This document shows positions 7,787 through 9,970 of a stretch of 9,970 nucleotides of DNA, one piece after another. The notes under the pieces are model-generated. The model was not told where the DNA came from, did not search any database, and saw only the letters and a program-made list of their open reading frames with translations. Every line of letters starts with the position of its first letter. Position 1 is the stretch's first letter. The stretch comes from Candidatus Raymondbacteria bacterium RIFOXYA2_FULL_49_16 (GTDB lineage Bacteria; Fibrobacterota; OXYB2-FULL-49-7; XYB2-FULL-49-35), in NCBI GenBank assembly GCA_001789205.1, contig MFYT01000045.1:1-9970 (forward strand), written 5' to 3'. The translations under genes and the position numbers were made by a program.

Positions 7787-9298
7787 ATGGCAAATTTAAC
7801 GAAATTAATACTATTAACGAATTTAACATTGTTCGCACTTTCGTATGGTGCTGTTGAATTCCCGATTGCTAAGATAGCCAAAAAACCCTTTATAAATGCC
7901 ACAGACCTCTATTATCCGCCCTGGGACTATGATGATGTCATGGATGTAAATTTGCTATATGCAATGACCGATTCCTTTCTTGATCCGATTCTGCAGGTCA
8001 TGGACCAGCCATATGACGGAAGGGGCGATGGGTCGACATGGAAATACATCTATAACTACATTTATGGAATAGATGTTGATTACGGTATTGGTTTGATAAG
8101 CCAGCTGACCAGTATTACCGATAATGGTTCTAGCCAGGCTTACCGGAATCAGGATGGGGTTAACAAGATCCTTGCAAAACTGAGCGCAAGCACGGAAAAG
8201 GTAACCCTGAGCGCAACCGGCAGCGCGCGGGACTTTGCAGCGGCGTTCCTGAGGGATTCAACCCTGTTCAGGCAAAAGGTGGACAGGATCTATTTCAGCT
8301 GCGGGAAAGACGGGGACATCAGGTCAGACCCCAACATGGGATCTGACCCCAATTCCATAAAGATTCTAGTCACCAATAACGTACCTTTGTATTTCTCTTT
8401 TTCCAATGGGACCACGGCAAACTATAGCAATAGTCAATGGTCGCTGAATTTGGCGCCGTATCTGGTAATTACCGATACCATAAACGATAGCATGCTTTCC
8501 ACAGCTCTATACTGGTCGTATTGGACCTCAATGGACGGTGGTTACCGGATGAAACATAACTTGTTAGAGCGTCCTGCAGTGCCAGTCGGCATCACCGAGG
8601 CAATAGTAAAGGCACATCCGGTGGCTTTTTTTGACGAACCGAGGGATGAGATGTCCATAAGCGGCGTTACAATAGATCAGGAGATACGAAACGTAAATGC
8701 GACAAAGGCGATGTGGTCGCCCATTAATTTCTATCATGCAGCAGGTCTTAATATTTTTTACGGTGGCAACCGTATTCTTCTGGATTATGCGGATTCTGTT
8801 CCAGGTTTTATAAAGATGTACAGTTTTAGGCCTTTCAGAGCTGTTTTTGACAACGGTTTTAATATGAGCCTGCAGGCAGCGTCCGATTCGACAGCCAATG
8901 TTTGGTTGTATAAGTGCAATGTGACAGAAACGATTTACCAAACCGTCATGAATTCCGTGTATCGTGAATTCATCAGAAGGTATGGCAGAGCTCCGGATAA
9001 TTCGATCAATGAGAGTACTTGGTCCGATACGGATACCAAAGGAATTGCGCTTGATGTTTTTCCCAACCCGTTCAATTCCATTGTTTCAATCTCTTTCAAT
9101 TTAACGGTACCAACGGATGTCCGGATCTCAATGCACGATACAAACGGCAGGCTTATAGAGAAAATCCAAGACCAGCGTCTATCAGCCGGAAACCATGTCC
9201 GTTCATGGAACTGTTCGGAAAGGCCATCGGGAATATATATGATCACGGTGAAAGCCGGAAACAAGGCATATGCCAAAGGGATCGTGTTGATGAAATAA
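7787..9298 (+). CDS. secreted nucleoside-hydrolase-fold protein (divergent IUNH/DUF1593-like), T9SS sorting domain
   Basis: The product is 503 residues. AGAAGGA at 7774-7780 sits 6 bases before ATG 7787; a TTG two codons upstream at 7781 directly abuts that site and is unlikely to be the start. Residues 1-21 form a signal peptide. 'WDYDDVMDVNLLYAM' (46-60) matches in position and style the calcium-binding aspartate loop of nucleoside hydrolases (DxDxDDxxAL), with Asp47, 49, 50 and 53. 'VTLSATGSARDFAAAF' (139-154) parallels the 'VTLVALGPLTNIA' strand-helix, 'VDRIYFSCG' the following 'I..IV.MGG', and 'DPNSIKILVTNNVPLYF' (187-203) the 'DPEAA..V..SGIPVT' stretch. 'AMWSPINFYH' (308-317) sits where the family has its late Asp ligand, but no Asp is seen there. 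The family hydrolyses N-ribosides, and DUF1593 relatives occur in surface proteins of polymer degraders. The tag starts at FPNPFNSI (425). Substrate and activity are uncertain. Confidence 0.8.
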   Translation: MANLTKLILLTNLTLFALSYGAVEFPIAKIAKKPFINATDLYYPPWDYDDVMDVNLLYAMTDSFLDPILQVMDQPYDGRGDGSTWKYIYNYIYGIDVDYGIGLISQLTSITDNGSSQAYRNQDGVNKILAKLSASTEKVTLSATGSARDFAAAFLRDSTLFRQKVDRIYFSCGKDGDIRSDPNMGSDPNSIKILVTNNVPLYFSFSNGTTANYSNSQWSLNLAPYLVITDTINDSMLSTALYWSYWTSMDGGYRMKHNLLERPAVPVGITEAIVKAHPVAFFDEPRDEMSISGVTIDQEIRNVNATKAMWSPINFYHAAGLNIFYGGNRILLDYADSVPGFIKMYSFRPFRAVFDNGFNMSLQAASDSTANVWLYKCNVTETIYQTVMNSVYREFIRRYGRAPDNSINESTWSDTDTKGIALDVFPNPFNSIVSISFNLTVPTDVRISMHDTNGRLIEKIQDQRLSAGNHVRSWNCSERPSGIYMITVKAGNKAYAKGIVLMK

Positions 9299-9300
9299 AT

Positions 9301-9356
9301 ACAGGGGCGTCCGGTTTATCACCCCATCCCCCCCTTTAAACCGGACGCTCTCCTGT
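9301..9356 (+). terminator. Strong hairpin just after the stop codon, probable transcription terminator
   Basis: A perfect 12-bp stem pairs 9307-9318 (GCGTCCGGTTTA) with 9337-9348. After a small 1x3 internal loop it extends by five more pairs (ACAGG 9301-9305 with CCTGT 9352-9356). The 18-base loop (9319-9336) is almost pure C plus a few A/T. It begins two bases after the stop codon of the upstream gene. The downstream side is AT-rich (AATAATATTTATATATT) rather than a clean T run, so it may be an imperfect intrinsic terminator or an mRNA 3'-end stabiliser. Confidence 0.7.
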
Positions 9357-9386
9357 AATAATATTTATATATTAATAGCACCTATC

Positions 9387-9396
9387 AAGGAAGGTG
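9387..9396 (+). promoter_or_regulatory. Ribosome binding site for the gene at 9400
   Basis: AAGGAAGGTG lies 3 bases before ATG 9400, with the GGAAGG core ending 5 bases before it. It closely matches the AAGGAAGG site in front of the SGNH esterase gene and fixes the start of this partial gene. Confidence 0.75.
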
Positions 9397-9399
9397 CAA

Positions 9400-9970
9400 A
9401 TGATCTGGAAATGTATTTCCATTATTGCCGGAATGATTTATTCAGTGCAGGCAGATTGGCCAGCGCAGGTTCAGGATATTGTGTATCCATGTTCCATTGA
9501 TACTTCCCTGCAGCCAGCCATGTATTATAAACCAAGTGCATCGGGTCCGGTGCCGCTGCTGGTTGGTTTGCATTCATGGAGTTGGGGCTATAATACCGCA
9601 TTAAGCGAGCCTTACGGGCAGTGGGCTGTTGACAGCGGGTGGGCATTTATCGCCCCCCATTTTAGAGGTCCAAACGGTCATCCTATTTCAACCGGTTCCA
9701 ATGCTGTTGTGCAGGATATAATTGATGCCGTGGCATATGTGAAATCCCAGGTCACGGTTGATACAAACCGTATTTATGTCATAGGTCTTTCTGGCGGCGG
9801 GCATGCCACCATGCTCATGTCGGGCAAGGCCGCTCATATTTGGGGCGGCGCCTCTGCATGGGTTGGCATATCAGACCTCACAGCATGGTACCAGGAGAGT
9901 ATTGAATTAGGTTCCACCTTCTGGCAGTCAATCCAGAATGCCTGCGGGGGAAACCCAACAACCGATTCCG
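9400..9970 (+). CDS. secreted alpha/beta hydrolase, prolyl-oligopeptidase/esterase type (3' end outside window)
   Basis: An open frame of 190 codons runs to the right edge without a stop. Residues 1-18 form a short signal peptide (MIWKCISIIAGMIYSVQA, then DWPA). The core follows: 'PLLVGLHSWSWG' (His58) is the strand and oxyanion-hole turn, 'AFIAPHFRGPNG' the next strand and loop, 'QDIIDAVAYVKSQVTVDTNRI' the helix that precedes the nucleophile, and 'YVIGLSGGGHATM' the nucleophile elbow with Ser131. This is the pattern of S9/prolyl-oligopeptidase-like hydrolases and related carbohydrate or polyester esterases. The acid and histidine, and any sorting domain, lie beyond the window. It is separated from the previous gene by the hairpin, so it may be the first gene of a new transcript. 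It is distinct in sequence from the hydrolase at 2688. Confidence 0.85.
   Translation, partial: MIWKCISIIAGMIYSVQADWPAQVQDIVYPCSIDTSLQPAMYYKPSASGPVPLLVGLHSWSWGYNTALSEPYGQWAVDSGWAFIAPHFRGPNGHPISTGSNAVVQDIIDAVAYVKSQVTVDTNRIYVIGLSGGGHATMLMSGKAAHIWGGASAWVGISDLTAWYQESIELGSTFWQSIQNACGGNPTTDS

Overview
The window is a block of secreted, multidomain proteins, all encoded on the + strand. There are four complete genes, one missing its 5' end at the left edge, and one running off the right edge. The first five products all end in the same kind of roughly 80-100 residue C-terminal module. It opens with a (Y/F/I/A)PNPFN(P) motif, continues through a 'SGIY/AGVY' strand pair near the end, and finishes on a terminal lysine. 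This is the type IX secretion system (T9SS) type A sorting domain, which overlaps FlgD-Ig-like models. Such domains occur in the FCB group (Fibrobacterota, Bacteroidota, Ignavibacteria, Cloacimonadota and related candidate phyla). Every readable start has a clear purine-rich Shine-Dalgarno sequence (GGAGG, AAGGAG, AAGGAAGG), which Bacteroidota usually lack. I therefore lean towards a Fibrobacterota-like or candidate-phylum FCB bacterium with a polymer-degrading lifestyle. This taxonomic placement is inference.

Layout: (1) 1-1067, C-terminal part of an unrecognised secreted protein. (2) 1121-2632, a cysteine-rich secreted protein resembling uncharacterised 'YLGAFRLP' proteins, probably a beta-propeller. 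(3) 2688-4859, an Fn3-like domain plus alpha/beta-hydrolase (esterase or peptidase type) with a visible Ser-Asp-His set. (4) 4874-7501, a sialate O-acetylesterase-like SGNH hydrolase with Ig-like repeats and a discoidin/CBM32-like domain. (5) 7787-9298, a divergent nucleoside-hydrolase-fold protein. (6) 9400 to the end, the N-terminal half of a second secreted alpha/beta hydrolase with a GLSGGG elbow.

Genes 1-4 are tightly spaced (53, 55 and 14 bp gaps) and could be one transcript. A 285-bp AT-rich gap precedes gene 5, which probably has its own promoter. A strong hairpin follows gene 5 before gene 6. The likely shared theme is extracellular attack on esterified polymers: at least three predicted hydrolases with putative binding or accessory domains, exported by the Sec pathway and then, for those with the tag, across the outer membrane and anchored or released by T9SS. 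The substrates cannot be read from sequence alone.

Base composition is uneven. Genes 1 (body) and 4 are GC-rich; genes 3 and 5 and the 7.5-7.8 kb gap are much more AT-rich. This suggests a mosaic of genes with different histories. I found no RNA genes, CRISPR arrays, insertion sequences or phage genes.
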